Shown: positions 29,688 through 37,855 of the stretch, piece by piece
Layout: each line of letters starts with the position of its first letter
Numbering within the stretch: position 1 is the first letter of the stretch
IMG/VR virus record: IMGVR_UViG_3300035661_000167
Span: 1 to 37,967 of that record
DNA from: a virus
Length of the DNA: 37,967 nt
Strand: one strand, 5' to 3'
Made by a program: the position numbers and the translations under genes
Notes under the pieces: generated by a model
The model's database searches: none
The model's input: the letters and a program-made list of their open reading frames with translations, nothing else
What the model was told of the DNA's origin: nothing

Positions 29688-32159
29688 ATGAGCGTTCAGC
29701 TAGTCTCTAACCTTAACTCCCCTATTATCATATCTGGTGGGTCAGTAGTTAACCAGACAGTGTACTCTGGCGGGGTCATCGTCGCTGCAGGCGGCAATAC
29801 TTTCTCCACTGGTACAGTGCAGCTAGCTGCTGGTACAAACATTACTCTTAACACTAATTCAAACGGTATTACCATTATCGGAGGAGCAGGCGGAGGAGCA
29901 GGCGGGGGAGTCGGCACTAACTTCTCTGGTACAAATATCAGCGGTACGTTGGACACTAATGGGGTTTCACTCTCCGCAGCAGCACAATCAGTGCAGACAC
30001 AAGGAACTGTAGATACGACTCTAGTGCAGTTTACGAGTAATACCAGCAACATCACTTCTAACGCGTTCCCGACCGCTAACAGTACTTTACTCGCCGGGTC
30101 GTCCGTAGCATCTCGCGTAGTAGGTATCGCAGGGTCGAATGCTTCAACAGCGTCTGGCGTAGTTCAGTTTGCTAACAGCAATGGGCTAACCTTTGGGCTT
30201 AATGGAAACACGGTCACTGGTTCTTTCTCGCAATCAGTGCAGACTCAAGGCACCGTGGACACTACGTTAGTGCAGTACACCAGCAACACCAGCAACATTA
30301 CATCTAATGCCTTTGCTGCTTCAGCCACTACTAAGTTTGCCGGTACAGGTACGAGCGGTAATAATATTGGTCTTACTCTTAATAGCAATGGGCTTAGTGC
30401 TACGGTAGCAGCTCAGACGGTTCAGACCCAAGGCAGTGTTCAAGTTAATGGCTCTACAGGAGCTATCAGCCTTGCTACCGGAAGCAGCTTATCGAGTTCG
30501 CAGAACGGGTCTACAATTACTTTCGGGCTAGCATCTAACATCAGTACCGCGTGGAGTAACATTACTTCCAACGCTATGGCGACTGGCGAACGCAATAACT
30601 ACCAGTACACCAGCAACAGTTCCAATAATACCTCCGTATACTTGAGCATAGGTAACTCCACGGCATATCAGACCAGCGTACTGAGTGGCACGTTCTTCCA
30701 GACCGCTAACAGTACTTTACTCGCCGGGTCGTCCGTAGCATCTCGCGTAGTAGGTATCGCTGGGTCGAATGCTTCCACAGCGTCCGGGATAGTCCAGTTC
30801 GCCAATAGTAACAATATGACGTTTGGTCTTACTGGTAACACAATTACAGGCTCCGCCTCTCAATCAGTGCAGACTCAAGGCACAGTAGATACCTCTCTGG
30901 TTCAATACACCAGCAACACCAGCAACATCACATCTAATGCCTTTGCTGCTTCAGCCACTACTAAGTTTGCCGGTACAGGAACTTCCGCTACAGGTTGCAA
31001 CATCACAGTAAATAGCAACGGTGTGGCTGTGTCAGTAAGCGCAGGCGGAGGCGGAGGCGGAGGAGTAGCAATCTCCGCTGGCACAGATTCTTTATTCACT
31101 GATGGTACGGTAGTATTCGGTAACAACAGTGCGGCCTCGTTTATTACCAGCAACGGGTCGATTGTTGTTCAGCCGTACCCATTTAATATGTCTCTACTGG
31201 GCAACACCGCTGGTAACAACACTGTGCCGGACGCAAGTAATGGTTCGTGGTATCTGTCCGGTGGACCTAATATTACTTTGTCAGGTAACGGCTCTACGCT
31301 TGTGATTAGTGGTCCTTCGCCGGGAGCAGGTGGGGGTGTGGCACTTGCCGAAGGTGGTACAACTTTTACCAGTGGGACTATTCAATTTGGTAACACTAAT
31401 GGTGTCACATTCGGTATGCAGGGGTCTACTCTTACCGCGTCGATTGTTCAGAGAACTACACTTACTGCGTATATTCCTTATTACCCAGCCTCTACAGCTA
31501 CCCAAACTAGAGGTGCGATGGGAGCAACTTCAGGTTCGGTACAGTTCTACCCCATACAGCTCCAAGAGCCGTGTGTATTCAACGAGTGCCGGATTCTGGA
31601 TTTCTTCAGTTTTGTTACTTCTACTGTAGCAGGAAGTCAGACGCTTGGTAGTAGGTTCGGCATTTACACCGCCAATGCTGGCACGCTCTCATTGGTTTCG
31701 TCTAACTCGTTTTCTATGGCTGTGTCAAACAGCTCAGTATCAGCTACTCTGTCCTATCCAGCTACTACTAGTACAACAGGGTACGGGTACAATACTACCA
31801 CAGCAACTACTACGGCTCAGATTCACTCCCTCTTCGGTACTGTAGGTAACAGAGCTGTAGGGCTAGCCTTCGGTGGGCTTATGACTATGCAGCCCGGTAT
31901 TTATTGGGTAGGTGTGCTGCAGACCGGAGCTTCTGCAGGGGCTAACGTAGGCATATCAGCCGGTTTCGGCGGTAACGTCATGGCAGCAGGTCAGAACGTA
32001 GCCTTTATAGGCCAAGCATCTTCAGCGGCTGCCCCAACTTTGGACTTCGGGTGGGGACCCCATACTGCTACCTCTACAGCGCTACCTACTAACGTACCAC
32101 TATCATACATAAATAACAGCGGAACCATTATGCCAATGGTGACGTTCCTATCAACATAA
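29688..32159 (+). CDS. Repetitive Ser/Thr/Asn/Gly-rich fibre or capsid-fibre protein (823 aa)
   Basis: The product is low-complexity beta: SGGVIVAAGGNTFSTGTVQL, repeated SVQTQGTVDTTLVQYTSNTS and NITSNAFAASATTKFAGTGT segments, and two nearly identical blocks of about 93 residues encoded by 30071-30350 and 30701-30980. From about residue 585 onward (LTAYIPYYPASTATQTRGAM) the sequence becomes non-repetitive and probably forms a C-terminal globular tip. This is the architecture of a second, independent fibre or of a head-decoration fibre. It stands after the lysis cassette and before sugar- and methyl-transferase-like genes, apart from the main fibre. Confidence 0.75.
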   Translation: MSVQLVSNLNSPIIISGGSVVNQTVYSGGVIVAAGGNTFSTGTVQLAAGTNITLNTNSNGITIIGGAGGGAGGGVGTNFSGTNISGTLDTNGVSLSAAAQSVQTQGTVDTTLVQFTSNTSNITSNAFPTANSTLLAGSSVASRVVGIAGSNASTASGVVQFANSNGLTFGLNGNTVTGSFSQSVQTQGTVDTTLVQYTSNTSNITSNAFAASATTKFAGTGTSGNNIGLTLNSNGLSATVAAQTVQTQGSVQVNGSTGAISLATGSSLSSSQNGSTITFGLASNISTAWSNITSNAMATGERNNYQYTSNSSNNTSVYLSIGNSTAYQTSVLSGTFFQTANSTLLAGSSVASRVVGIAGSNASTASGIVQFANSNNMTFGLTGNTITGSASQSVQTQGTVDTSLVQYTSNTSNITSNAFAASATTKFAGTGTSATGCNITVNSNGVAVSVSAGGGGGGGVAISAGTDSLFTDGTVVFGNNSAASFITSNGSIVVQPYPFNMSLLGNTAGNNTVPDASNGSWYLSGGPNITLSGNGSTLVISGPSPGAGGGVALAEGGTTFTSGTIQFGNTNGVTFGMQGSTLTASIVQRTTLTAYIPYYPASTATQTRGAMGATSGSVQFYPIQLQEPCVFNECRILDFFSFVTSTVAGSQTLGSRFGIYTANAGTLSLVSSNSFSMAVSNSSVSATLSYPATTSTTGYGYNTTTATTTAQIHSLFGTVGNRAVGLAFGGLMTMQPGIYWVGVLQTGASAGANVGISAGFGGNVMAAGQNVAFIGQASSAAAPTLDFGWGPHTATSTALPTNVPLSYINNSGTIMPMVTFLST
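30071..30350 (+). repeat. 280-bp direct repeat, copy 1
   Basis: Matches 30701-30980 at a constant offset of 630 bases. The first 60 bases or so are identical, and the ends are nearly so; the middle is more diverged. Both lie in the same frame of the 823-residue gene, so exchange between them would delete or add 210 residues without a frameshift. Confidence 0.85.
30701..30980 (+). repeat. 280-bp direct repeat, copy 2
   Basis: Second copy of 30071-30350. It contains the same protein block, FQTANSTLLAGSSVASRVVG onward to TKFAGTGTS. See copy 1. Confidence 0.85.
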
Positions 32160-32170
32160 GGAGACACAAG

Positions 32171-32887
32171 ATGTCCGTACCACAGATAGTGGGCTATGAA
32201 CCAGGGTACCATAACAGTAACCTAGAGGGGACTATTCACAGGTTACAGGCTGAGGGGGCGTATAAGGACCAGAGTTGCATTGTGGTTATACCTGCGCTTC
32301 ACTCAGTGGCTACTAAGGCGGCTAGTTCATGGTGGAACCTGATGTTCCCGCCGAACCAAAAAGTAGTTAAACTGTTCGCTCAGAACATGGAAGTTGGAGA
32401 GGCATACACTCAGACTGTAGAGCAAATTCTAGCTCACCCAGATATGGGCAAATTCAAGTATCTGGTTACTATCGAGGCGGATAACGTAGTACCTCCAGAT
32501 GGTGTAGTTAAGCTCATTCGCCAGATGGACGACCACCCTGAGTACGCTTGTATAGGTGGGCTTTACTTTACCAAGGGGCAAGGCGGAGTACCTCAGATAT
32601 GGGGGGATGTTACGGACCCAGTTCTTAATTTCAGGCCAGTACCTCCGGTGCCCGGTCAGTTAGTGGAGTGCTGCGGCACAGGTATGGGGTTCAATGTGTT
32701 CCGGCTGGATATGTTCAGAGACGAGAGGCTTAGAAAACCGTGGTTCAAGACTGCGGCGAGTAAAGAAGAGGGGTGCTACACCCAAGACTTGTGGTTCTGG
32801 ACAGACGCCAGGAAGCATGGGTACCGCTGCGCTATTGATTGTTCAGTAACCGTGGGTCATGTCGATCAAAGCGGGTTCGTGTGGTAA
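32171..32887 (+). CDS. Glycosyltransferase-like protein, GT-A fold (238 aa)
   Basis: ATG behind AAGGAG. An initial strand (SCIVVIPALHSVATKAASSW) is followed by VKLFAQNMEVGEAY and a central LVTIEADNVVPPDGVVKL (97-114), where EAD-N stands at the place of the DxD metal motif of nucleotide-sugar transferases. The later IGGLYFTKG, VECCGTGMGFNVFR and C-terminal GHVDQSGFVW are typical of GT2-like enzymes in phage genomes. It probably transfers a sugar to a virion protein, phage DNA or host surface; the substrate cannot be told. The methyltransferase-like gene follows 21 bases later. Confidence 0.72.
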   Translation: MSVPQIVGYEPGYHNSNLEGTIHRLQAEGAYKDQSCIVVIPALHSVATKAASSWWNLMFPPNQKVVKLFAQNMEVGEAYTQTVEQILAHPDMGKFKYLVTIEADNVVPPDGVVKLIRQMDDHPEYACIGGLYFTKGQGGVPQIWGDVTDPVLNFRPVPPVPGQLVECCGTGMGFNVFRLDMFRDERLRKPWFKTAASKEEGCYTQDLWFWTDARKHGYRCAIDCSVTVGHVDQSGFVW

Positions 32888-32908
32888 TTATTATAAAGGA
32901 GAAGTTCT

Positions 32909-33412
32909 ATGAAACTCAACATCGGTTGCGGTAGGGACATTAAAGAGGGATGGGAGAACATCGACGCTATTGACTTTGGGCAAGGCAAGAAGAATGTGTA
33001 TGATGTGCGCAAAGGTATTAAGGCCAAAGACAACACCGTAGACGAGATTCATTGTTCTCACTTCATCGAACATCTAACATGGCCTGAGCGTGTATCGTTT
33101 TTTAACGAGCTGTACCGAGTTATGAAGCCGGAAGCTAAAGCCACAATTATCCTCCCCCACTGGTGTTCCGCTCGGTACTACGGGGACCCTACACATAAGG
33201 AGCCATTTAGTGAGTTTGCTTTTTACTACCTGAGTTCCGCTTGGCGAGAACAAAACGCCCCGCATGTGGGGTACACTTGTAACTTTGAATGCACTTGGGG
33301 TTATTCGCTGAATCCTGCTCTGGCGGTGCGAAACCAAGAATACCAGCAGTATGCAATTACTAACTACAAGGAAGCGGCTACCGACATACACGCAACTATG
33401 GTGAAGAAATGA
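32909..33412 (+). CDS. SAM-dependent methyltransferase-like protein (167 aa)
   Basis: ATG behind AAAGGAG. The cofactor loop is MKLNIGCGRDIKEGWENIDA, the standard motif I with an acidic residue at the end of strand 2. DEIHCSHFIEHLTW (about 46-59) and the RVMKPEAKATIILPH segment match motifs of class I enzymes of the Methyltransf_11 group. The C-terminus is short and there is no DNA target-recognition domain or NPPY-type motif, so a small-molecule, sugar or protein target is likelier than DNA. Next to the glycosyltransferase-like gene: perhaps methylation of the transferred sugar. Confidence 0.78.
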   Translation: MKLNIGCGRDIKEGWENIDAIDFGQGKKNVYDVRKGIKAKDNTVDEIHCSHFIEHLTWPERVSFFNELYRVMKPEAKATIILPHWCSARYYGDPTHKEPFSEFAFYYLSSAWREQNAPHVGYTCNFECTWGYSLNPALAVRNQEYQQYAITNYKEAATDIHATMVKK

Positions 33413-33642
33413 AAACTATACTGACTATCAGTCGTAAGTGGCACATGCCGCAGATCGAGACTACAGTGTCCAATGAGGCTATCTCGCTTACCTGCAACCT
33501 TGAAGATTTCATTGATGCGGTAGCGCAGGAGCTTGGACCGGTAACGTGGGTATTTACTGATAGGGCATTTCGCGTTAAGTTGGACGCTGCAGTAGAAAGA
33601 GTCCTGCAGGGGATCAAAGACGAAAGCGCAAAGGTGGTGTGA
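33409..33642 (+). CDS. Hypothetical small protein (77 aa)
   Basis: Start overlaps the methyltransferase stop (ATGA). The product begins MKTILTISRKWHMPQIETTV and resembles a compact beta-alpha domain with a C-terminal amphipathic helix (AVERVLQGIKDESAK). No known motif. Its place in a chain of overlapping genes is the main support. Confidence 0.65.
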   Translation: MKTILTISRKWHMPQIETTVSNEAISLTCNLEDFIDAVAQELGPVTWVFTDRAFRVKLDAAVERVLQGIKDESAKVV

Positions 33643-33643
33643 T

Positions 33644-33784
33644 ATGGAGAACGCATGGGGTGATGAGGTAGTTTGTGGCGGGTGCAGGTTCTGCCATGTG
33701 ATTAGCGGTTGGTGCGCCCAGATGGGTTTACACGTAGACCCTCAAGACGAGGGATGCAGAAAATACGAAGGCAGGAGGCCATAA
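33644..33784 (+). CDS. Small Cys-rich zinc-binding-like protein (46 aa)
   Basis: ATG 33644, one base after the previous stop; the stop overlaps the next start (TAATG). The product contains VVCGGCRFCHVISGWC and ends DEGCRKYEGRRP: C-x2-C, then further Cys residues and a final Cys before an aromatic. This spacing is similar to the 52-residue protein at 28415-28573. Likely a tiny zinc-binding fold. Function unknown. Confidence 0.62.
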   Translation: MENAWGDEVVCGGCRFCHVISGWCAQMGLHVDPQDEGCRKYEGRRP

Positions 33785-34154
33785 TGGGCGCATGGAGTGA
33801 TCTCAAAGAAGGTGTTAAGGTGGTCGGGCGGGGTATGCTCGACAAGACAAAGAGCGCAGAAGCTAAACCTGCGGAGAAAGCCCCTCCCGCCAGCATCGGT
33901 AGTACTGAGAAAGCCCTTAAGGACAGGGGGGTGCAGAGCTTAAGAAACTGGATCCGTACAAAAAGGGTGGTAAGGTTAAGAAAACTGGACCTGCATTAGT
34001 CCATAAGGGTGAGCGGGTTCTGACTACTAAGCAGGCCTAGAAGCTGGATGCGAACCCTGCGATGAAGAAGGCTCTAGGTGTAAAGAAAGCCGCCGCGATG
34101 AAGAAGGCGGCCAAGAAGTCAATGAAGAAGCAGCCAAAAATGATGGTCCTTTAA
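33784..34154 (+). pseudogene. Broken gene: frameshift at a G6 run and in-frame amber codon
   Basis: The frame starts at ATG 33784 (MGAWSDLKEGVKVVGRGMLD) and runs out at 33999 with an unrelated-looking end. If one shifts to the -1 frame at the six-G run (33926-33931), the reading becomes AELKKLDPYKKGGKVKKTGP then ALVHKGERVLTTKQA, a motif (YKKGG-VKKTG-A-VHKGE-VLT-KQ) I know from late phage proteins. That frame then meets TAG (34038-34040) where Lys or Ala is expected and resumes KLDANPAMKKALGVKK to a stop at 34152-34154. Two lesions in one gene argue for decay, though programmed slippage at the G-run is possible for the first. Last gene of the late operon. Confidence 0.72.
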
Positions 34155-34157
34155 CTC

Positions 34158-34191
34158 GCCGCCCCGAAATTTCTCAGGGCGGCTTTTCTTT
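34158..34191 (+). terminator. Rho-independent terminator closing the late operon
   Basis: GCCGCCC (34158-34164) pairs with GGGCGGC (34177-34183); a small GAAATTTC palindrome can extend the structure in the loop. TTTTCTTT follows. It separates the plus-strand late genes from the converging minus-strand replication genes, and has no T-tract for the opposite strand. Confidence 0.9.
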
Positions 34192-34234
34192 ATAACGTAG
34201 CCTAGAATCATTATGAGTAGTACGGTATCGAGGA

Positions 34235-34669
34235 TCATTCTTTCTTCACCTCCCTATGGTAGTATATCGTCAGCAGGTTCCATACTGCTTTCAGTATGTG
34301 CGGGTTGCCGCCATCAGGGTCAATACGCTCTCCTGACCTATCCTTGTCCAAGTGCCGGATAGCAGGAGCCATAAGTTTCTCTGCTTCTTCGGTAGTGAAC
34401 TTCTTCCAGCTCCCTCTGCTGTACTTCTTATCAATGCCCTCTTGGTAAATCTTGGACAGCGCTTCAGTAACCCACGGCTCTACAAGCGTGGGGTCGTACT
34501 TGCCCTCGTCGTACTTGAGGGGGTGCCCTACTCCCGTTTTTACGCTGGCAGACCGAAGCACTTCATCGCCCTCCACGTAGTGCTTCATTGCTACTACATC
34601 TTCGCCGAATGCTCCCAATGCTTCGGCTTGTTTACGTGTAACCTCAACCCCTCTGTAAAAGTACCGCAC
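34235..34669 (-). CDS. DUF5664-like nucleotide hydrolase-related protein (144 aa)
   Basis: GTG 34669 behind GGAGGGG. After a short N-terminal part, residues about 55-140 carry the DUF5664 pattern: DEGKYDPTLVEPWVTEALSK, IDKKYSRGSWKKF, APAIRHLDKDRSGERIDPDG and NPHILKAVWNLLTIYY. In databases I recall this domain being linked to dATP/dGTP diphosphohydrolase N-terminal regions and placed near MazG-type proteins, with Glu/His/Asp residues that could bind metal and nucleotide. It overlaps the 3' end of the primase-helicase gene by 26 bases, so it is probably translated with it and adjusts nucleotide pools during replication. The biochemical activity is inferred. Confidence 0.68.
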   Translation of the reverse strand: MRYFYRGVEVTRKQAEALGAFGEDVVAMKHYVEGDEVLRSASVKTGVGHPLKYDEGKYDPTLVEPWVTEALSKIYQEGIDKKYSRGSWKKFTTEEAEKLMAPAIRHLDKDRSGERIDPDGGNPHILKAVWNLLTIYYHREVKKE

Positions 34670-37433
34670 TATCGTCCCCTCCTTCTCGCACTAGCTGCGC
34701 TTTAGTGTACCCCATTGTCGGATTGTTAAGGTCCAGTACCCAGCAGATTTCCGCAATACCTGCGTACTCGGTGCCGTGGCCCAGAACCACTCTTTTGTTG
34801 TCTGCCGTAAGCGCACGAGACGCTACCAGTTCTTGTTTCAGTTTGCTGTAGCTGGCGGAGCCTATCAGTAGTTCGCGTTTCAGTAGGTCACGGCTGATCC
34901 ATACAGTGTCAGTGTCCATATCCTTGCGAATATATAGCGGGCCGTGGGGCTTAACCACTGGCTCGTAAATGCTCTTACCATGCTTATCTTTACCTACTGC
35001 CCTGACTACCATCATATTAGCCGAATACTTACTGAGGAACGTACCGATCCATGACGGGCTATCAACTACAGTGTCGTCTTTAACGCCGCGCATTTTCTCA
35101 ATGGTTTTGAACACCCATTTGCTCAGTCGGGCCAAGTCTACGTGGAACAGACCCAGCTTACTGGCAATTGCAGCGCCATACAAAGCACACGCAGCGGTAA
35201 TCGCCCAAAACCGTTCTTCTGGCTTGCAATTTGCCTGCTTCTCGATGCCGGTCTGTATTGTACGGAGCCTTTCTGCGTGTTCGTCCTGATGGTCTACTAG
35301 GTATTTAGCAAAAACCTCTCCAGCAAGCCCGTAGTTTGCCATAACTGTAGTGTAGGCTGTAACACCGTCAAACACTACCCCCGATGGGAACTCATACTCA
35401 AAAATACGGTTAATTTCAGCCGACGGGTCTGATTTATAGCCACCCAAGATGTCAACAAGGCTCTTGTTACTGGACGCGCCGCCGATGGTAGCCCATGGCA
35501 AAGCCGGTCTTTCTGTTCTGCCTCTGGTCAGAGTGTGTTTGTCTCGGCCTTGTGTAATCTGATATGCCATGTCAGAGAGAATCTTCTGGTCTATGTTGGT
35601 TATCTCGTCTATGAACAGCGGCAGGTTATTATAGAGACTCATCCTCGCTACTGTAGCATTCTGGGTATCCCGCTGGATCATCTGCAGTTTCTCCGAGTTC
35701 CCCCAGACTGATAGCGCCCACCAGCCCATCGCGGTTTTCCCAAGACCGGACTTGCCAACCATCGAGAGCATCGACCCCTTGTAACCCGTAAAACGCATTA
35801 ACGGCGCGCCGAAGCCGAGTGCTGCTAAAGTAAACGCCCACGGTTCAAGTCCTTCCTTGTCGAGAATACGAGTAGCCTCGCTCCACTTAGTTAAATCGCC
35901 GTTTTTAGTTATTGCTTTCACTACAGAGTCAGCTTGTTTAGCAATTCCAACCTCTTCCACTCCGCGTTTAGAGATAAGTCTGTCACCAAGTACAAATGCC
36001 AGAGTGCCATCGTGTTCTTCATGCCATCCCATTTGTTGCGACAGGACTACCTTACGGCGCTGGTCCTTTAGCTGTTGTAGATACCCTGCTAGTAGCTGCA
36101 TAAACATACCTTTTTCATTCTTGCCGAAGTATGAGTGAACCCCTTGGTCGGATAGTGTCATAAGAAGCTGTTTTGGATCATGCAGCAGCGCAGTTCTCAG
36201 ACTTACGTTGAACCATCCAGTATGAGGGTCTTTAGCTCTCAGAGCCATAATCTCCTGTCCCAGACTATCATCCTGAGTGAGTTTAACCGGATATATGTCG
36301 TAGGGGAACACGTTAAGTACGTCTCCCTCACCATCAGTGTAGATGATACCTTTATCGGTTCTAGCGAAGCCCGCAGGTAAGAATATTTGAATATCCTTTG
36401 CTTCCTCGGCGGGTATCTCTACCGGCTTTGGGTCGGGCAGCCCCAACCTCCAGGGGCTGTTGATCTTGCCGTGATGGGAGCAACCTACGCAGCCGTCGGG
36501 GTTTACCGAGTGCAGGTAATGGCAGGTAGAGGCACGGACCTTATGTTGTTCGATCTTCTTCTCAGTAGCTTCACGGCTGTACTCCGCGTGCCCAGTAGAC
36601 CACTCATGTATGATCTCTGGAGCCTCAATTGTGGACTTGAGCAGTCCTATTAGGGCGTACCACTGAGGTTCTGGAATGTTGCCCTTAGTAGTCCGCATTT
36701 GTCCTACCTGGGCGCAACGATCCGCAATTTTATGGGCTGATGGCTTCTCCCCTGACATCTCAAGCTGGAACTCAGCATTAAGTTGTGTAGGAGGGGCTTC
36801 AAAGGTTTTGGCTGGAATCTTGTGCTTATGCGATGCTTGGAGCAAAGGCTTTGCAAACTCTTGGATGCTAATAGCAGGGGCTACCACTACTGTCTTTACT
36901 GTGCGCTCTCCACCTTTCTTGCGGTTTGTCGCCCCTACCGGCCTTAGAACAGAGCTTCGGTCAGCGGTTCTTACTGGGTCTACTTCAAACTGCATCGCAG
37001 CACATACCCGTTTCAGGAGTTGCGCAATTGCCAACCACTTATCTGCAGGTACATCTTCGTTTATTGTCCAGTACGCATACAGCCCTGTACCAGAGTTTAC
37101 CACTGTCGGCATAGGCATTGACAGAGCTTCGTAAAAAGCCTTTAGCGCCTTGACGCCGTCTGCCTGAGTACTGAACGGCTTGCCAGACCCACAATCTATA
37201 TCCAGAAAGAATGTACGGAATGACTCAGCGTTCTCCCCTTTTCGGTTGGTAGGCTCTTTAAAACCGGCCTGCCCAAAATATACTGTCTCGCCCTTTGAGT
37301 CTTGGTACATGGCAAAGCTATAGGCTTTTTCCTTGTCCTCAAACCAGCGGTGCTGGAATCCCCCCTTTGGATTTAGAATGCCTATGCAGTAGTAACCGGT
37401 GTCAGGTAGGACGGACTTGAAAAAATCTAACAT
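34644..37433 (-). CDS. Primase-helicase with DUF927 ATPase domain (929 aa)
   Basis: ATG behind GGAGG. The N-terminal 180 residues resemble an archaeo-eukaryotic-type primase: FLDID (76-80, metal-binding acids), SGTGLYAYW (114-122) and DPVRTADRSSVLRPVGATNRK across 152-172. A Cys/His cluster at about 304-320 (C304, C315, C318, H320) may bind zinc. The C-terminal half is a DUF927-type helicase: QMGWHEEHDGTLAFVLGD, Walker A GKSGLGKT (560-567) and Walker B LPLFIDEI (604-611), then TRGRTERPALPWATIGGA. This combination suggests self-sufficient initiation of replication, synthesising primers and unwinding DNA, as in plasmids and satellite phages. It ends by overlapping the DUF5664 gene. Confidence 0.85.
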   Translation of the reverse strand: MLDFFKSVLPDTGYYCIGILNPKGGFQHRWFEDKEKAYSFAMYQDSKGETVYFGQAGFKEPTNRKGENAESFRTFFLDIDCGSGKPFSTQADGVKALKAFYEALSMPMPTVVNSGTGLYAYWTINEDVPADKWLAIAQLLKRVCAAMQFEVDPVRTADRSSVLRPVGATNRKKGGERTVKTVVVAPAISIQEFAKPLLQASHKHKIPAKTFEAPPTQLNAEFQLEMSGEKPSAHKIADRCAQVGQMRTTKGNIPEPQWYALIGLLKSTIEAPEIIHEWSTGHAEYSREATEKKIEQHKVRASTCHYLHSVNPDGCVGCSHHGKINSPWRLGLPDPKPVEIPAEEAKDIQIFLPAGFARTDKGIIYTDGEGDVLNVFPYDIYPVKLTQDDSLGQEIMALRAKDPHTGWFNVSLRTALLHDPKQLLMTLSDQGVHSYFGKNEKGMFMQLLAGYLQQLKDQRRKVVLSQQMGWHEEHDGTLAFVLGDRLISKRGVEEVGIAKQADSVVKAITKNGDLTKWSEATRILDKEGLEPWAFTLAALGFGAPLMRFTGYKGSMLSMVGKSGLGKTAMGWWALSVWGNSEKLQMIQRDTQNATVARMSLYNNLPLFIDEITNIDQKILSDMAYQITQGRDKHTLTRGRTERPALPWATIGGASSNKSLVDILGGYKSDPSAEINRIFEYEFPSGVVFDGVTAYTTVMANYGLAGEVFAKYLVDHQDEHAERLRTIQTGIEKQANCKPEERFWAITAACALYGAAIASKLGLFHVDLARLSKWVFKTIEKMRGVKDDTVVDSPSWIGTFLSKYSANMMVVRAVGKDKHGKSIYEPVVKPHGPLYIRKDMDTDTVWISRDLLKRELLIGSASYSKLKQELVASRALTADNKRVVLGHGTEYAGIAEICWVLDLNNPTMGYTKAQLVREGGDDSAVLLQRG

Positions 37434-37463
37434 GCTGACCCTCCGCAGCGAAGATGGGATACC

Positions 37464-37492
37464 AGCCTAATCCCACCACATAATATTGTCAA
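37464..37492 (-). promoter_or_regulatory. Candidate promoter before the primase-helicase gene
   Basis: On the minus strand TTGACA (37487-37492), 17-base spacer, TAGGCT (37464-37469, weak). The -35 overlaps the end of the XRE-like gene. A short GGGAT/ATCCC inverted repeat overlaps the -10 region. No AAGTAAATA box is present. Confidence 0.35.
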
Positions 37493-37764
37493 GCTGTCAC
37501 TCCAGACACTAATTCTTTCAGGTGGTTAATACGTTCTGCTTTTGGTATGTCCAGACTAAGCGGCAAACGCTCATCTGCTACCAGCTTGTTCAAAACTTGA
37601 ACGCAGTCTATAACCGTGATGCCTTTATTCTGGTCCTCTATGTCAGTAGACCCGTTAAGATAAGAGTGGATAGTCTGACGGCTTACACCGCACAGCGCCC
37701 CTAACTCGCCGTAGGTTACGTCAGCCATAGCCAGAACGCCCTTTATTTTGATTGTGATGTGCAT
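37489..37764 (-). CDS. XRE-like helix-turn-helix regulator (91 aa)
   Basis: I place the start at ATG 37764 behind AAAAAGGA; the longer frame to 37872 has no ribosome binding site and a non-phage-like start. The helix-turn-helix is VTYGELGALCGVSRQTIHSYLN split across residues about 16-37, followed by GSTDIED and a helix with VIDCVQVLNKLV. A short basic-hydrophobic strand precedes it (MHITIKIKGVLAM). Such proteins are repressors or replication regulators. It is a candidate for the protein that binds the AAGTAAATA boxes, only by being the one clear DNA-binding regulator in view. Upstream of the primase-helicase gene on the same strand. Confidence 0.75.
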   Translation of the reverse strand: MHITIKIKGVLAMADVTYGELGALCGVSRQTIHSYLNGSTDIEDQNKGITVIDCVQVLNKLVADERLPLSLDIPKAERINHLKELVSGVTA

Positions 37765-37855
37765 TTTGAGTCCTTTTTGCCTCGCATAATGTCTCATGGC
37801 CCCCGATTTAGGGGAGTAGGCTGTCTCGCAGCTCCTTAACCCCCCCCTTGTAGAT

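Noticed and set aside
34038-34040. Genome-wide recoding of TAG as a sense codon
   Set aside because: Other genes, such as the one ending at 6690, use TAG as their stop, and no other in-frame TAG interrupts a conserved gene; the case is local.
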